A DNA stretch of 64,000 nucleotides, taken from positions 159,374-223,373 of the forward strand of contig CAVSFZ010000015.1 of assembly GCA_963727235.1 (NCBI GenBank), given 5' to 3'. Below are positions 25,950-35,908 of this stretch, piece after piece (positions within the stretch are counted from its first letter, which is position 1; each line of letters begins with the position of its first letter). The translations under genes were made by a program, and so were the position numbers. Source of the DNA: CAVPTL01 sp963727235 (GTDB taxonomy: Bacteria > Actinomycetota > Thermoleophilia > Gaiellales > JAICJC01). The notes beneath the pieces were generated by a model that saw nothing but the letters and a program-made list of their open reading frames with translations, had not been told where the DNA came from and ran no database searches.

Positions 25950-26405
25950 CAGAGAATCCCCGCAGCGTTTGGCGGCATGGAAGCGGCCGAAGACCCGCAC
26001 GCCCTCCCAGCGATCGCTGACGCGAGACTGGCGATGAGACACAGTGCAAACCGTTTGGACAAGGGGTAGCTCCAAGTTTGGGGAAGCAGCCGTGGTCGTA
26101 TCGGTAGCAACGCCTCCGCGCTTGATCCCGGAGCTTGCGATGTTTGAGCGGGACTGTAATTGAGTTGCGGCGGGGTTCATCGCCCGGCTCGAGTGCCAAG
26201 CGCGGTCAGCCGCGGATCAGTTCGGGGGCAGCTTGTCATAAACACGATTATCGCGCGCACCTGCCTGACAACCCCGATAGCGGGCCGAGTGCGCACCCGC
26301 GGGCTGAACACAGTGCAAGCCGACGACGAAGACGGCCACCGAACGTCCCGTCGGCTGCTCCTCCTGCCGTGGGGTTCGCAGCGGTTGGGCATACTCTGGG
26401 GTCAC

Positions 26406-28667
26406 ATGCCGGATCCGGAGTCTCCACCGCCCAGGTTGGTGCTGAGTGAGGCCAAGCTTGCACCACCCCGCCCTCGGGTGGGGCTGCTTGCTCGACCCCG
26501 CCTGTCCACGCGGCTCGACGAACTCGACGATGTCGCGCTCACACTGGTCAGCGCGCCGGCGGGTTCCGGCAAGACGGTGGTGGTGGCAGCGTGGCTGCAG
26601 GGAAATTCGGAGAGATCGGTCGCCTGGGTGTCGCTGGAGCAGGTCGAGGACGAGCCGGTGCGGCTGTGGACCGCGGTGGCCACCTCGGTCGATCGGCTGC
26701 GCCCGGGAATCGCCCGCCCGGCGCTCGCCACGCTGCGGACTCCGCGCTGTGACATCGAGCTGGCGATCGATGAGTTGCTGAACGGGCTCACCGGCTTCGC
26801 GGGGAGCGTGGTGATCGTGCTCGATGATCTCCACCATGTGAGCAGTGACACGGGTTTGCGATCGGTGGCCTACGCGGTCGAGCGCCTGCCGCACACCACT
26901 CGCATCGTCGCCACCACCCGGTCTGACCCGGCGATCCGGCTGGGTCGGCTGCGTGCCCGCGGCGACCTGGGGGAGCTGCGGGTCGACTCGCTGGCGTTCA
27001 CGGTGGACGAGGTGGCGGAGTTCCTGGAGCGCCAGGGCGTCAGCTCGCTCCCGCGCGAGGACGTCGAGCTCTTGGCGGAGCGCACCGAGGGTTGGCCGGC
27101 CGGGATCGGGCTGGCCGGGATGTGGCTGGCCAACACCGACGCTCCCCACCAGCACCTGCGGGAGTTCTCGGCGAGCAACCGCCACGTCACCGACTACCTC
27201 ACCACCGAAGTGCTCGACACGCTGGACGCCGCTACCCGGTCGTTTCTGCTGCGGACATCGGTGCTCGGCCGGTTCTCTGCCGAGCTGTGCGATTGGGTGC
27301 TGGAGGCGGATGAATCTGCGGCCCGGCTGGATAGGCTGGCGCGCTCGAACCTGTTCCTGGTCCCGCTGGATGGGCGCGGCGAGTGGTACCGCTATCACCA
27401 CCTCTTTCGCGAGCTGCTGCTGGCCGAGCTCGCCGGTGGCGACGCTGACGCTCCCGCCCGTCTGCACCGGCGCGCGGCCGACTGGTTTGAGGAGCGGGCC
27501 GTATTTGAGGATGCGCTCGAGCACACGGCTCTCACGGGGGATGGGGCAGCGCTTGCGGATCTGCTCCTGACGCATCACTTCGAGTTCTTCCGCACCGCCA
27601 CGTTGGACACATTCATGCGGTGGCTTTCGCGCGTTCCCGACTCCGAATTGGCCCTGCGGCCGGCGTTGAGCGCGGCCGGCGCCTTGGCGTCTGGGATGCT
27701 GGCCCAGCCGGCGCTAATCCGAAAGCGCTACGCCGCACTGGCAGAGGGCGCGCTGATCGACGCACCTGAACCGGTTCGGATCTATGTCCACGCGGTCGCA
27801 GCGCTGACCCGCGGAGGCTTGCTCGACGGCGACCTAGACGTGGCCTTGGAGGACGTTCGGATCGCCGCCGGCCTAGCCCGGGCAGACGTGCCACTGCTGG
27901 TGGTCGGCACGCTCGGTGTGCTGTCCTACGTTGAGTATCTCTCCGGCGACGAGGCTGCGGCGGATGCGGCTGCGCTCGAGGCGCTGGCCCGTCCCGAAGC
28001 GGTCGAGCGGCCCCACGGCCTGGTGTACGCCCACGCGGTGCACGCGCTGCTCCAGTCCGCCGCCGGTCTGCATGAGGCGGCCGCCGTCGAAGCGCGGGTC
28101 GCAGTCGGCTACGCACAGGAGCTCGGGCTCGCTGGCACCTGGTCGGCGGGGATTGCCCATCACGCCCTGGGCGAGGCGCTGATGGGGCTCGGCCGGCTCG
28201 CCAATGCCGAGCGAGAGCTGGGGCGCGCGCGTGAGCTGCGACAAGCGGCTGAGCCGCGGCTGGACACGGTGCACACCTTGATCCAGCTGGCCCGGGTGCG
28301 AGTGGCTCGTGGCCGGCTGACGCTCGCCGGATCAACCCTGGGGTCTGCATACGAGCAGCTGAACGCCTTCGACGAGGCCGGCCGGCTCCCTGAGCTGGCC
28401 ACCGAGGTCGACCGGGCTCTGACAGACGCGCTCGCCGGCAACGACGCCGGAGTTGAGCCTCCAACCCCGGCGGAGCTTTCGATCCTGCAGCTGCTCGGCT
28501 CGGACATGTCTCAGCGTGAGATCGGGGAGCAACTGTTTCTGTCGCTGAACACGGTCAAGACACACTCGCGCAATCTGTATGCCAAGTTGGGTGCCCATTC
28601 GCGTGAGGAGGCCGTTCAGAGGGCGTATGCGCTCGGCCTGATCGACCACCAGTCATCGGCGAGTTAA
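26406..28667 (+). CDS. MalT-like ATP-dependent LuxR-family regulator
   Basis: 753 residues from ATG 26406. An N-terminal STAND-type NTPase has Walker A SAPAGSGKTVVV and Walker B VVIVLDDLHHV, then a winged-helix part (FLLRTSVLGRFSAELC) and a TPR-like helical region of about 300 residues. The last 60 residues are a LuxR helix-turn-helix (TPAELSILQLLGSDMSQ, LFLSLNTVKTHSRNLY). Family members respond to a small inducer, oligomerise and activate transcription. Nothing next to it identifies the target; it is divergent from the RNase H gene. Confidence 0.9.
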   Translation: MPDPESPPPRLVLSEAKLAPPRPRVGLLARPRLSTRLDELDDVALTLVSAPAGSGKTVVVAAWLQGNSERSVAWVSLEQVEDEPVRLWTAVATSVDRLRPGIARPALATLRTPRCDIELAIDELLNGLTGFAGSVVIVLDDLHHVSSDTGLRSVAYAVERLPHTTRIVATTRSDPAIRLGRLRARGDLGELRVDSLAFTVDEVAEFLERQGVSSLPREDVELLAERTEGWPAGIGLAGMWLANTDAPHQHLREFSASNRHVTDYLTTEVLDTLDAATRSFLLRTSVLGRFSAELCDWVLEADESAARLDRLARSNLFLVPLDGRGEWYRYHHLFRELLLAELAGGDADAPARLHRRAADWFEERAVFEDALEHTALTGDGAALADLLLTHHFEFFRTATLDTFMRWLSRVPDSELALRPALSAAGALASGMLAQPALIRKRYAALAEGALIDAPEPVRIYVHAVAALTRGGLLDGDLDVALEDVRIAAGLARADVPLLVVGTLGVLSYVEYLSGDEAAADAAALEALARPEAVERPHGLVYAHAVHALLQSAAGLHEAAAVEARVAVGYAQELGLAGTWSAGIAHHALGEALMGLGRLANAERELGRARELRQAAEPRLDTVHTLIQLARVRVARGRLTLAGSTLGSAYEQLNAFDEAGRLPELATEVDRALTDALAGNDAGVEPPTPAELSILQLLGSDMSQREIGEQLFLSLNTVKTHSRNLYAKLGAHSREEAVQRAYALGLIDHQSSAS

Positions 28668-28868
28668 ATCGTCGGTCAGGAGGTGGATAGCCGCGATTCC
28701 CAGCTCGCGGCGTCCGGAGACCTGGAGTCCGGATTAGTCTGACGCACGGAGCCGCAGGCTTCCGCCTAACGCTAGAACCGATTCACAACATCAACGCCGC
28801 CCGACCTACACGTCTCTCACAGGTCAACGCACAGAACCCCAATCGAAGGCGGTACGGCGCGACGATGC

Positions 28869-29135
28869 CTAGCCGAGCGGCTCGACGCCCAGTCGCGGCG
28901 CCGCATACCCGCCGCCGTCGAAGTAACCTGCGTCCCGCATCTTGTCGAAAACGAGAAGTTCCTGCGCCCGCTTTTCCAGCTGATCTAGATGGTTGGCTAG
29001 TTCGTCCTCCCCAAGGTCGATCGCAAACCCCCTGACCATCCGAGCGATCTCTATCAGTTCTCGATCAAGCCCGAGAATTGCCTTGGGATCTCGACTGTCT
29101 CGCACGGCGTTCGAGGCTATCACGCGTTTGGGCAC
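28869..29135 (-). CDS. Small hypothetical protein
   Basis: 88 residues from ATG. The middle is helical and acidic (LIEIARMVRGFAIDLGEDE, then LANHLDQLEKRAQELL), the end is glycine-rich (YFDGGGYAAPRLG). No recognised family. It stands alone in an intergenic stretch. Confidence 0.5.
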   Translation of the reverse strand: MPKRVIASNAVRDSRDPKAILGLDRELIEIARMVRGFAIDLGEDELANHLDQLEKRAQELLVFDKMRDAGYFDGGGYAAPRLGVEPLG

Positions 29136-29437
29136 AGCGCCTGGCAGTTCGCTTTAGAGCGGGCGAAAGCGGAGACCCTCGTTCCCTTCGAGCTGTCCGG
29201 AGCGAATCCAGCCCTTGCTTGAGCGAGTGGACATGCCATACAAGGGACATGGATCCGAACGAGAGCGCTCAAGATGAGTCCTATTGGGTGCAAAGTGTCC
29301 GCGCGTCTAGCCGTCGAGGGCGTCGGCGCCTATGGCGCGGATCGCCCGAGACGATCAGCCTGACGAGATCCGAGCGTCAATCTCCACCGAGCGTGCTGTG
29401 CCTTTAGATTCAGCGTCGAGATGCCGATTGTATCTTC

Positions 29438-29548
29438 GTGTACAAGCTCGTTCTTATTCTCGCGCTGCTTGCGTTACTCGTGGGTGCGTCAGGCTGCGGC
29501 GAGGCCACGGGGCCGAGCAGCACCGTCACGGTCACCACGCCCCTCTAA
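29438..29548 (+). CDS. Tiny lipoprotein
   Basis: 36 residues from GTG: YKLVLILALLALLVGASGC forms a signal peptide with lipobox VGASGC, followed by only 17 residues rich in threonine (EATGPSSTVTVTTPL). Small Thr-rich lipoproteins of this shape are frequent in actinobacteria; function unknown. Two longer overlapping frames here have no signal or domain and look like shadows. Confidence 0.5.
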   Translation: MYKLVLILALLALLVGASGCGEATGPSSTVTVTTPL

Positions 29549-29718
29549 CCCAGGCACCCGCTGGCTTGGCATCGCCGGCGGTCGGGCGAGGCCCAGGATG
29601 GGGCTTTCTCGTCACAAGACGATCTCGCAACGAGGGACGGGTGACTTGACCCGAGTCCATCGCCAACGAGCGCGCAATCCCCTAATGCCTCCGGTCCGAC
29701 CGCTAGGATCAGCCCTCT

Positions 29719-30702
29719 GTGGATCGCACTCAGATAGCCGACTCCGCATCTCGTGAAGCCGCTGATCACCCGGATGAGTTCCAACTCGTCGATCGGGTCA
29801 GTTTCGGGAATCCAGCCGCCAACCCGAATCGCCTCTACCTCGGTGACTGTCTGCACGTCATGCGGCAGTTGCCGAGCGAAGCGATCGACCTGATCTATAT
29901 CGATCCACCGTTCTTCTCCGGCAGGGACTACAACAACGCCAACTCTGCAGACCAGAACGGCAGGCAGTCGTTTTCAGATACCTGGGAGAGTGGACTCGAG
30001 GGGTACCTCGTTTGGCTGACCGCGCGGCTCCTGGAGATGAAGCGGTTGCTCAAGCCGAGCGGGTCGATCGTCGTTCACCTCGACTGGCATGCCAGCCACT
30101 ACGCGAAGGTCGAGATGGACAAAATCTTCGGCTACGACAACTTCCAAAACGAGATCATCTGGTGCTATCGGGGCGGCGGGATCTCCAAGAAGCGGTTTGG
30201 TCGCAAGCACGACGTGCTGCTCTGGTACGCCAAAGGCTCGAAGTGGGCGTTCGAACCGCAGTACACCGAGTACTCAGAGTCCACCAAAGCCGTGACCGGA
30301 CGCACCGGCAGGCGCGTGAACCAGACCGAGATCGACCTCGAGCGCGGCGCGCACATGCCCGACTGGTGGTCAGACATCAACTCGCTCCAGACTTGGAGCC
30401 CGAGTCGCGTCGGGTATCCGACCGAGAAGCCGGTCGCGTTACTCGAGCGGGTGGTACGGAGCATGTGTCCGCCAGGCGGTGTGGTGGCGGACTTCTTCTG
30501 TGGCGGAGGCACCACCCCGGTAGCTGCTCAGCGGCTTGGGTATCGGTGGATTGCCGCCGATCAGTCCCATGTGGCGGTGTCTGTGACGGCCGATCGGATC
30601 GCCGCCGATGTCGCGGAGCAGCATCCCGCGGGCTCGGAGGGGATCCCAGACTTCACTGTTGAGACCTCTGCAGCCCATCGCCCACCAGGCTTGCAAAAAT
30701 GA
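29719..30702 (+). CDS. DNA methyltransferase (beta-class N6-adenine/N4-cytosine)
   Basis: 327 residues from GTG. Catalytic motif IV is IDLIYIDPPFFSG (DPPF, near residue 63) and the AdoMet motif I comes at the C-terminal end as VADFFCGGGTTPVAA, an order typical of beta-class enzymes. Between them SDINSLQTWSP and YPTEKPVALLERVV are usual for the family. It modifies adenine or cytosine in a specific site. No cognate endonuclease adjoins, so it may be an orphan or a remnant of the damaged defence locus upstream. Confidence 0.88.
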   Translation: MDRTQIADSASREAADHPDEFQLVDRVSFGNPAANPNRLYLGDCLHVMRQLPSEAIDLIYIDPPFFSGRDYNNANSADQNGRQSFSDTWESGLEGYLVWLTARLLEMKRLLKPSGSIVVHLDWHASHYAKVEMDKIFGYDNFQNEIIWCYRGGGISKKRFGRKHDVLLWYAKGSKWAFEPQYTEYSESTKAVTGRTGRRVNQTEIDLERGAHMPDWWSDINSLQTWSPSRVGYPTEKPVALLERVVRSMCPPGGVVADFFCGGGTTPVAAQRLGYRWIAADQSHVAVSVTADRIAADVAEQHPAGSEGIPDFTVETSAAHRPPGLQK

Positions 30703-30778
30703 AACGCCGCCCTCAGTGCCGGCGAACGGTGTGGCTTGATTTGTTGCGGTGATGGTCTGGGTTGGTGATAGTGGCGAT

Positions 30779-33295
30779 ATGCCGGAGTCACCGACCGGGA
30801 CTGTCACATTCTTCTTCTCAGACATCCAGGGTTCCACCAAGCATGTGCAGCGTCTGGGCGTCGAGGGGTACGGACGGCTTCTGATTGAGCATCGCCGGCG
30901 GGTCCGTGGGGTGTTTGTGCATCGCGGCGGCATCGAGGTTGGGACGGAAGGAGATTCGTTTTTCGCAGTGTTCTCGACTGCGGGGGATGCGGTTGCGGCG
31001 GCGGGGGATGTGCAAAGGGCGCTCGAGGGGTTTGATCTGGCGGTGCGGATCGGGATGCATACGGGAGAGGCGGTGATTCGCGGCGGGGGCTATGTGGGGC
31101 TGGACGTGCATCTTGCGGCTCGCGTCGCGGCCGCTGCCAACGGCGGGCAGGTGCTGATGTCTAGCGCGACGCGCGCCCTGGTACCGGACGAGGTCGTGCG
31201 TGACCTGGGTGAGCATCGTTTGAAGGACTTCGAGCGAGTGGTACGGCTGTATCAGCTGGGCCTCGATGACTTCCCCGCAGTGCGTAGCCTCCGTATTGTG
31301 CGATTGCCGGTGCCATCATCCCCGTTGGTTGGGCGGCACCGCGAGTTGGAGGAGGTCGCTGCGTTGCTTGGTCGCAGTGAGTTGCGGCTGGTGACCTTGA
31401 CCGGGCCGGGTGGATCGGGTAAGACGAGGCTTGCGATCGAGGCAACGGCCCGCGCTGGGGCGGGTTTCATTGACGGCGCGCGGTGGGTGGCGCTTACGTC
31501 GTTGGCTGATGCTGGGGAGCTTTGGGGTGCGTTAGCCCACTCGCTTGAGACGCGGCAAGATCCGCTCGAACACCTGGCAGAGCGAGAACTCCTGCTTCTG
31601 TTGGACAACGCGGAACACCTGGCTGGTATCGATCAGCTTATCTCGGAGATCCTCGCTGCGGCGTCCGCGGTGCGCGTGTTGGTGACGAGTCGCGAGCCGC
31701 TGTACCTCGAAGGCGAATGGGTGTACCCGGTCGATCCGCTGGAGAGTGCTGACGCTGTCGAGTTGTTCGTGACACGCGCAGCCGCGGTTGGCCGCGCCGT
31801 CGACGCCGATAAGACGGTGCGAGCGCTGTGTGCGCGGCTTGACGATCTGCCTCTCGCTGTCGAGTTGGCGGCGGCGAGGACGCCGGTGCTATCGCCTGCC
31901 AAGATCCTCGAGCGGCTCGAGCAGCGTCTGCCAGCACTGGCGAGCGGCAGGAGCAACGCTCCGGAGCGGCAGCGCACGCTGGAGGCCACGATCGCGTGGA
32001 GCTATGACCTCTGCAGCGACGAGGAGCGTGGATTGTTCGCTCGGTTGGGGGTATTCGTGGGTGGATGCACGCTGGAGGCCGCCGAAGCTGTTTGCGGCGC
32101 CGATCTGGACGTGCTCGGGTCACTGGTCGGGAGGCAGCTCGTTCGCTTGCGTGGCGACCGTTACTGGATGCTCGAAACAATCCACCAGTTTGCACAGGAC
32201 AGGCTCGCGGAGCTTCCCAACCTTGCCGACCTCGAACAGCGCCACGAAGAGTGGTTCGCCGCTGTCAGTGACGCGGCGTACGACGAGATGTACGAACGAT
32301 GGATGCCGGACGATGTCGTACGGCGACTGGCCGAAGACCAGCGCAACTTCGAGGTCGCCATCGAACGCGCGGTCTGCCGGGGCGATACGGATTCTGGTCT
32401 TCGGATAGCCACGACCTTCCAAGGTGTCTACGAGGCGCGCGGCCTGATGGTCGCCTGGCGCGAGATGCTTGAGCGGATCTTCGACAGCGCGCCCGCCGAT
32501 ACCATCGGCCGCATCCTCACGCGGCGGCGAAACACGCTCGAGTGTCTGTCTATGCTCATCTCGCTAGAGGCCGATCAGGGCGATCGTGACGCTGCCAGGA
32601 CCCGCGCAGAACGCTACCTCGACGTGGCACGGTCACAGCACAGCATCGAGCTGGAAGCGTGGGTACTCTGCTCCCTGGCTGAACTCATATTTGATGATCC
32701 GCAGTCGGCGCGGGAGATGCTTCTGCGAGCTGGGCAGTTGGCGGCCGAGACCGACGACCCGCGAACGATCCTTCGGGCGTGGATTGGAGCGGGACTGGCA
32801 GCGGCGGACATGGACAGTGGAGACTTCGCCGCGGCCCGGCGGATCGCCGAGAAACTCGCTGGCGCTGACGACAAGTTCACTCGGATGAACGCGCTTCGCT
32901 ACCTCGCTTCGGCGGCGCTCGCGCTCGGCGATGAGCCCGCCGCGCGGGCGGCAGTGGCCAGCTACCTCGATGGCCAGGGCACAGCCGCGCTCGGGCCCGA
33001 CATCTGCTGGATCCTCGCGGCACTGTCGATCTCGACTGATCCCGAGCTCGCAGCGCTGTTCATCGGCGCTGCAGAGCGCATTCAGGCCGACTGGGGTGGC
33101 AGCGGTGCCGACGCTCCCCGGCGCTTCGAACAGACACTCATGTCCGATACCGAAGACACCGTTCGCGAGAACCTCGGAGAAGGCTCATACGATCGGCTTC
33201 GCCAGGAAGGCCGCGACACACCCCTCCACCTCCTCCTCGACCGAGCAGACATGCACATCCAAAGCCCAACGACCAACACGATCACGCCCGCGTGA
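30779..33295 (+). CDS. Class III adenylate/guanylate cyclase fused to STAND ATPase and TPR-like region
   Basis: 838 residues from ATG 30779. Residues 1-170 are a class III cyclase: FFFSDIQGSTKHV and VGTEGDSFFAVF carry the two metal aspartates, and GLDVHLAARVAAAANGGQ the dimer-interface residues. A STAND NTPase follows, Walker A TGPGGSGKTRLA, Walker B LLLLLDNAEHL, LVTSREPLYLEGE sensor. The rest is helical repeats. Unlike many relatives it has no terminal LuxR domain. It likely makes cAMP in response to an effector sensed by the ATPase/repeat part. Confidence 0.87.
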   Translation: MPESPTGTVTFFFSDIQGSTKHVQRLGVEGYGRLLIEHRRRVRGVFVHRGGIEVGTEGDSFFAVFSTAGDAVAAAGDVQRALEGFDLAVRIGMHTGEAVIRGGGYVGLDVHLAARVAAAANGGQVLMSSATRALVPDEVVRDLGEHRLKDFERVVRLYQLGLDDFPAVRSLRIVRLPVPSSPLVGRHRELEEVAALLGRSELRLVTLTGPGGSGKTRLAIEATARAGAGFIDGARWVALTSLADAGELWGALAHSLETRQDPLEHLAERELLLLLDNAEHLAGIDQLISEILAAASAVRVLVTSREPLYLEGEWVYPVDPLESADAVELFVTRAAAVGRAVDADKTVRALCARLDDLPLAVELAAARTPVLSPAKILERLEQRLPALASGRSNAPERQRTLEATIAWSYDLCSDEERGLFARLGVFVGGCTLEAAEAVCGADLDVLGSLVGRQLVRLRGDRYWMLETIHQFAQDRLAELPNLADLEQRHEEWFAAVSDAAYDEMYERWMPDDVVRRLAEDQRNFEVAIERAVCRGDTDSGLRIATTFQGVYEARGLMVAWREMLERIFDSAPADTIGRILTRRRNTLECLSMLISLEADQGDRDAARTRAERYLDVARSQHSIELEAWVLCSLAELIFDDPQSAREMLLRAGQLAAETDDPRTILRAWIGAGLAAADMDSGDFAAARRIAEKLAGADDKFTRMNALRYLASAALALGDEPAARAAVASYLDGQGTAALGPDICWILAALSISTDPELAALFIGAAERIQADWGGSGADAPRRFEQTLMSDTEDTVRENLGEGSYDRLRQEGRDTPLHLLLDRADMHIQSPTTNTITPA

Positions 33296-33520
33296 ACTTG
33301 GGTTGGGTGTCCCCGACTTTGGCAGACATTGCGATCGAAGCTCGCGATCTCAGACAGGCAAGGGGCGTGCTCTCCCTCTTCCCCAGCATGGCTGACCGGC
33401 CTTGGTGGGCGGGCGCAGCGTCCGAGTGGTCGGGGAGATCGTCGGTGCTCCAGGGCGGGTATGGGTCAGGTGCGCTTCGGCGAGACCCGCGCCATCGCGG
33501 CTGAGCGCTAGGGTGGTGGG

Positions 33521-34000
33521 GTGTCCGAGATCGCGACCATCGGGGCGTACGGCTGGAGCGCCGAGACGTTCTTCGAGGCTCTGGTTCGTGAGCAGGTCGG
33601 CTTGTTCTGCGATGTCCGAGCACGCCGCGGCGTTCGCGGTGCAGAGTATGCGTTCGCGAACAGCGCCCGGCTCCAGCAACGGCTGGCGGAGCTCGGTATC
33701 GAGTACCGCCATCGACCCGACCTCGCCCCGAGCGATGCCGCACGGAAGGCGCAGTATGCGGTCGACGCAAGCGCAGGCGTAGGAAAACGCAACCGGTCAC
33801 AGCTCAGCCCAGGGTTCATCGTGGCGTACCGGGCCGAGTGCCTCTCGGGGTTCGACGCTCAGGCCTTCCTGGATGAGGTGGGCGGTCACGGGCGGATCTG
33901 CCTGTTCTGCGTGGAGCGCGACCCCGAGGCATGTCACCGATCGCTCCTGGCCGAGCGGCTCGCGTCGGAGGGCGTGACGGTGACGCACCTGGTTCCGTGA
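33521..34000 (+). CDS. DUF488 family protein
   Basis: 159 residues from GTG. It matches DUF488: N-terminal IATIGAYGWSAETFFEAL, LFCDVRARRGVRG, and the C-terminal cysteine motif LFCVERDPEACHRSLLAE. Function is unproven; the conserved C and CHR suggest an enzyme or nucleic-acid-associated role. It sits beside the tRNA-like element. Confidence 0.82.
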   Translation: MSEIATIGAYGWSAETFFEALVREQVGLFCDVRARRGVRGAEYAFANSARLQQRLAELGIEYRHRPDLAPSDAARKAQYAVDASAGVGKRNRSQLSPGFIVAYRAECLSGFDAQAFLDEVGGHGRICLFCVERDPEACHRSLLAERLASEGVTVTHLVP

Positions 34001-34032
34001 ATGACAGATATGTGCTTGAGCGAGTGAGCCAG

Positions 34033-34123
34033 CCGCGGGGTGGGATTCGAACCCACGAGTGACCTTGACGGCCATTGCCGGTCTTCAAGACGGCAGCTGT
34101 TTGGCTAACCAATCCGGTTGCGG
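34033..34123 (-). tRNA. Class II tRNA-like sequence, degenerate (Ser-like, anticodon TGA)
   Basis: On the minus strand a perfect T arm GTGGG-TTCGAAT-CCCAC is followed by acceptor-like CCCGCGG. Upstream are a D-arm-like hairpin TTGG-TTAG-CCAA, an anticodon-like loop CTTGAAG (TGA) with an imperfect stem, and a long variable arm; total about 91 nt. The 5' acceptor strand (CCGCAAC) pairs with only four bases of the 3' strand, so it is probably a pseudo-tRNA or one hybrid at a recombination point. Confidence 0.45.
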
Positions 34124-34255
34124 AAGATTTACGCCCTGCGCTGAAGATCGGGACAGGAGCTAGCAGCGGAGAGGTGGGTGTCCGACTCGCGCCCGAATCG
34201 GACTCCGGATCCCTGGTGTGGTTCTCACCGTTGATCGCTGTCTCCGTCCTTGTGG

Positions 34256-35575
34256 TCAGTAGCGTGGACCTTGGAGGTAGACGTCTTCGAGGTGGTTGGT
34301 GTCGGCCGGGACGAGGTTGGTGGAGTTCGACAGGAATGTGATCCATCTGGCGCCGTAGTTGGTTGCTGCTGGCCCGGTGACTCCGCTGTTTGCTTGCTTG
34401 CCGGCGGTGGAGAGGTCGACGCGGGTGGTCCGGTGGGTGGCACGGTCGCGTACGAAGATGTCGAGGTGGTGGTTGGTGTCACCGTCGACGAGGTTGCTGG
34501 CGGTTGATTCAAACACGCTGTAGCGGCCGCCCATGGAGATTCCGATGCCGATGCTTTGGTTGTCGGCCTGTCCGTGGGTGCCGATGCTGACTCGGCGGAT
34601 GGTGTTGGTCTCGCGGTTGCGGACGAACACATCGGGTTGGTGGTTGGTGTCCAAGGGGACGAGGTTCGTGGCGGCGGAGGTGAACATGACGTACTGCCCG
34701 TCGGGGGAGATGGCGGCGGCGGTGCTCATGCCGTTCCCGGGAATGCCTGCCGCGGTGCGGCTGACGAGGCTGGTCGTCTTTCGTCTGACGTTGCGTATGT
34801 ACACCTGGTCTGACCCTGAGGGTGTGTTGATGCCGAAGGCGACCAGGTTGCCGTTGCTTGACATCCCTCCAAAAGTCAGCGCCTCCTTGTAGTCGGGGGC
34901 GCGCGTGCAGCAGGACACGCGTACGCGCTTTCCGGTCGTGAGGTCGAGCCGGTAAAGCGGTCCCGCGTAGGGGGCGAACGTCAGGTAGCGACCGTGGAGC
35001 GAGAACGCCAGTGGATCAGGGTTCGGCGCGTTCTTCACGATTCGGGTGGTGTGCTTTACGAGGTCGCGGATGAACAGGCACTGCGGCAGTTGGCCGGGGC
35101 TGCAGCCCGAGTTGGGAGCGAGGTTGGACGAGTCCGACGAGAATGCGACGTAGCGGCCGTCAGGCGAGATCGCCGGGAGGGTGCTGTCACCGTTTCCGTG
35201 AGCTCCGCTGGTGGACACGCTCACCAGTTGTGTCGTGCCGGCAGCGACATTTCTCACGAACACGTCGCGCTGGCTGTTGGTATCGCCCGGGACAAGGTTC
35301 GAAGCCGACGACACGAACACCACCAACCCGCCGGGAGCCGAGATTCCCGGCCCGCCACCAAACGATCCGTCGCCATTGGCCTGGACACCTCCACTCGACA
35401 CGTTCACACGCACCGTCCTCGGCATCGCCGCTGCCGACCCCACCCCCAGCATCAGCACCCCGACAACGGTCGCCCCCATGGCCGCCGACCGACACAGCCC
35501 ACTCCTCCACCAGAGGCCCAAAGAACCGAGCCGATCCAACCACCTCAACACGGTGTAGCGGTCAGTGCTCGACAT
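34256..35575 (-). CDS. Secreted TolB/WD40-like beta-propeller protein
   Basis: 439 residues from ATG 35575, with AGGA-type ribosome site. A signal peptide (MGATVVGVLMLGVGSAAA) follows a charged N-region. The mature part has repeated PD40-like blades of the form ISPDGRYVAFSS, ISPDGQYVMFTS, MGGRYSVFES, each followed by NLVPGDTN or NLVDGDTN and DVFVRN/DIFVRD. It is a paralogue of the protein at 38064-39251. Extracellular binding or scaffold role is inferred; no enzyme motif. Confidence 0.82.
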   Translation of the reverse strand: MSSTDRYTVLRWLDRLGSLGLWWRSGLCRSAAMGATVVGVLMLGVGSAAAMPRTVRVNVSSGGVQANGDGSFGGGPGISAPGGLVVFVSSASNLVPGDTNSQRDVFVRNVAAGTTQLVSVSTSGAHGNGDSTLPAISPDGRYVAFSSDSSNLAPNSGCSPGQLPQCLFIRDLVKHTTRIVKNAPNPDPLAFSLHGRYLTFAPYAGPLYRLDLTTGKRVRVSCCTRAPDYKEALTFGGMSSNGNLVAFGINTPSGSDQVYIRNVRRKTTSLVSRTAAGIPGNGMSTAAAISPDGQYVMFTSAATNLVPLDTNHQPDVFVRNRETNTIRRVSIGTHGQADNQSIGIGISMGGRYSVFESTASNLVDGDTNHHLDIFVRDRATHRTTRVDLSTAGKQANSGVTGPAATNYGARWITFLSNSTNLVPADTNHLEDVYLQGPRY

Positions 35576-35908
35576 ACCGTCCTCCAGTCGCTTGTTGGGT
35601 CGCACCAGCGCGCGTTTTTGATGAGATGGCCCAAGCCAAAACCACGTCGCGAGCGTCTGACATATCGCCCATCGCCCTGACACTGCCACCGAGCCATGAT
35701 CGGACGTGTTGTTGGCGTGCACCCCGGTCGAGGACAGTGCTCACCCGATGCGTCACCGCTCCGGCCGATTGCGGTCGCCGGAACCACTGGAGCCACGCCA
35801 CACCCACTGCCATGTAGACACAGCGACGGATCAGCATCGGACATCCTCCAAGGCGGTAACCCCAGGCCTGATCATGAACCAGACTCACAGGTTGTGTCAA
35901 CCGCATGA
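35576..35908. other. Intergenic stretch, nothing recognised
   Basis: About 330 bp between the propeller gene start and the 3' end of the membrane sigma-partner gene. It should contain the propeller promoter, but I see no convincing motif, RNA or protein. Confidence 0.4.
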
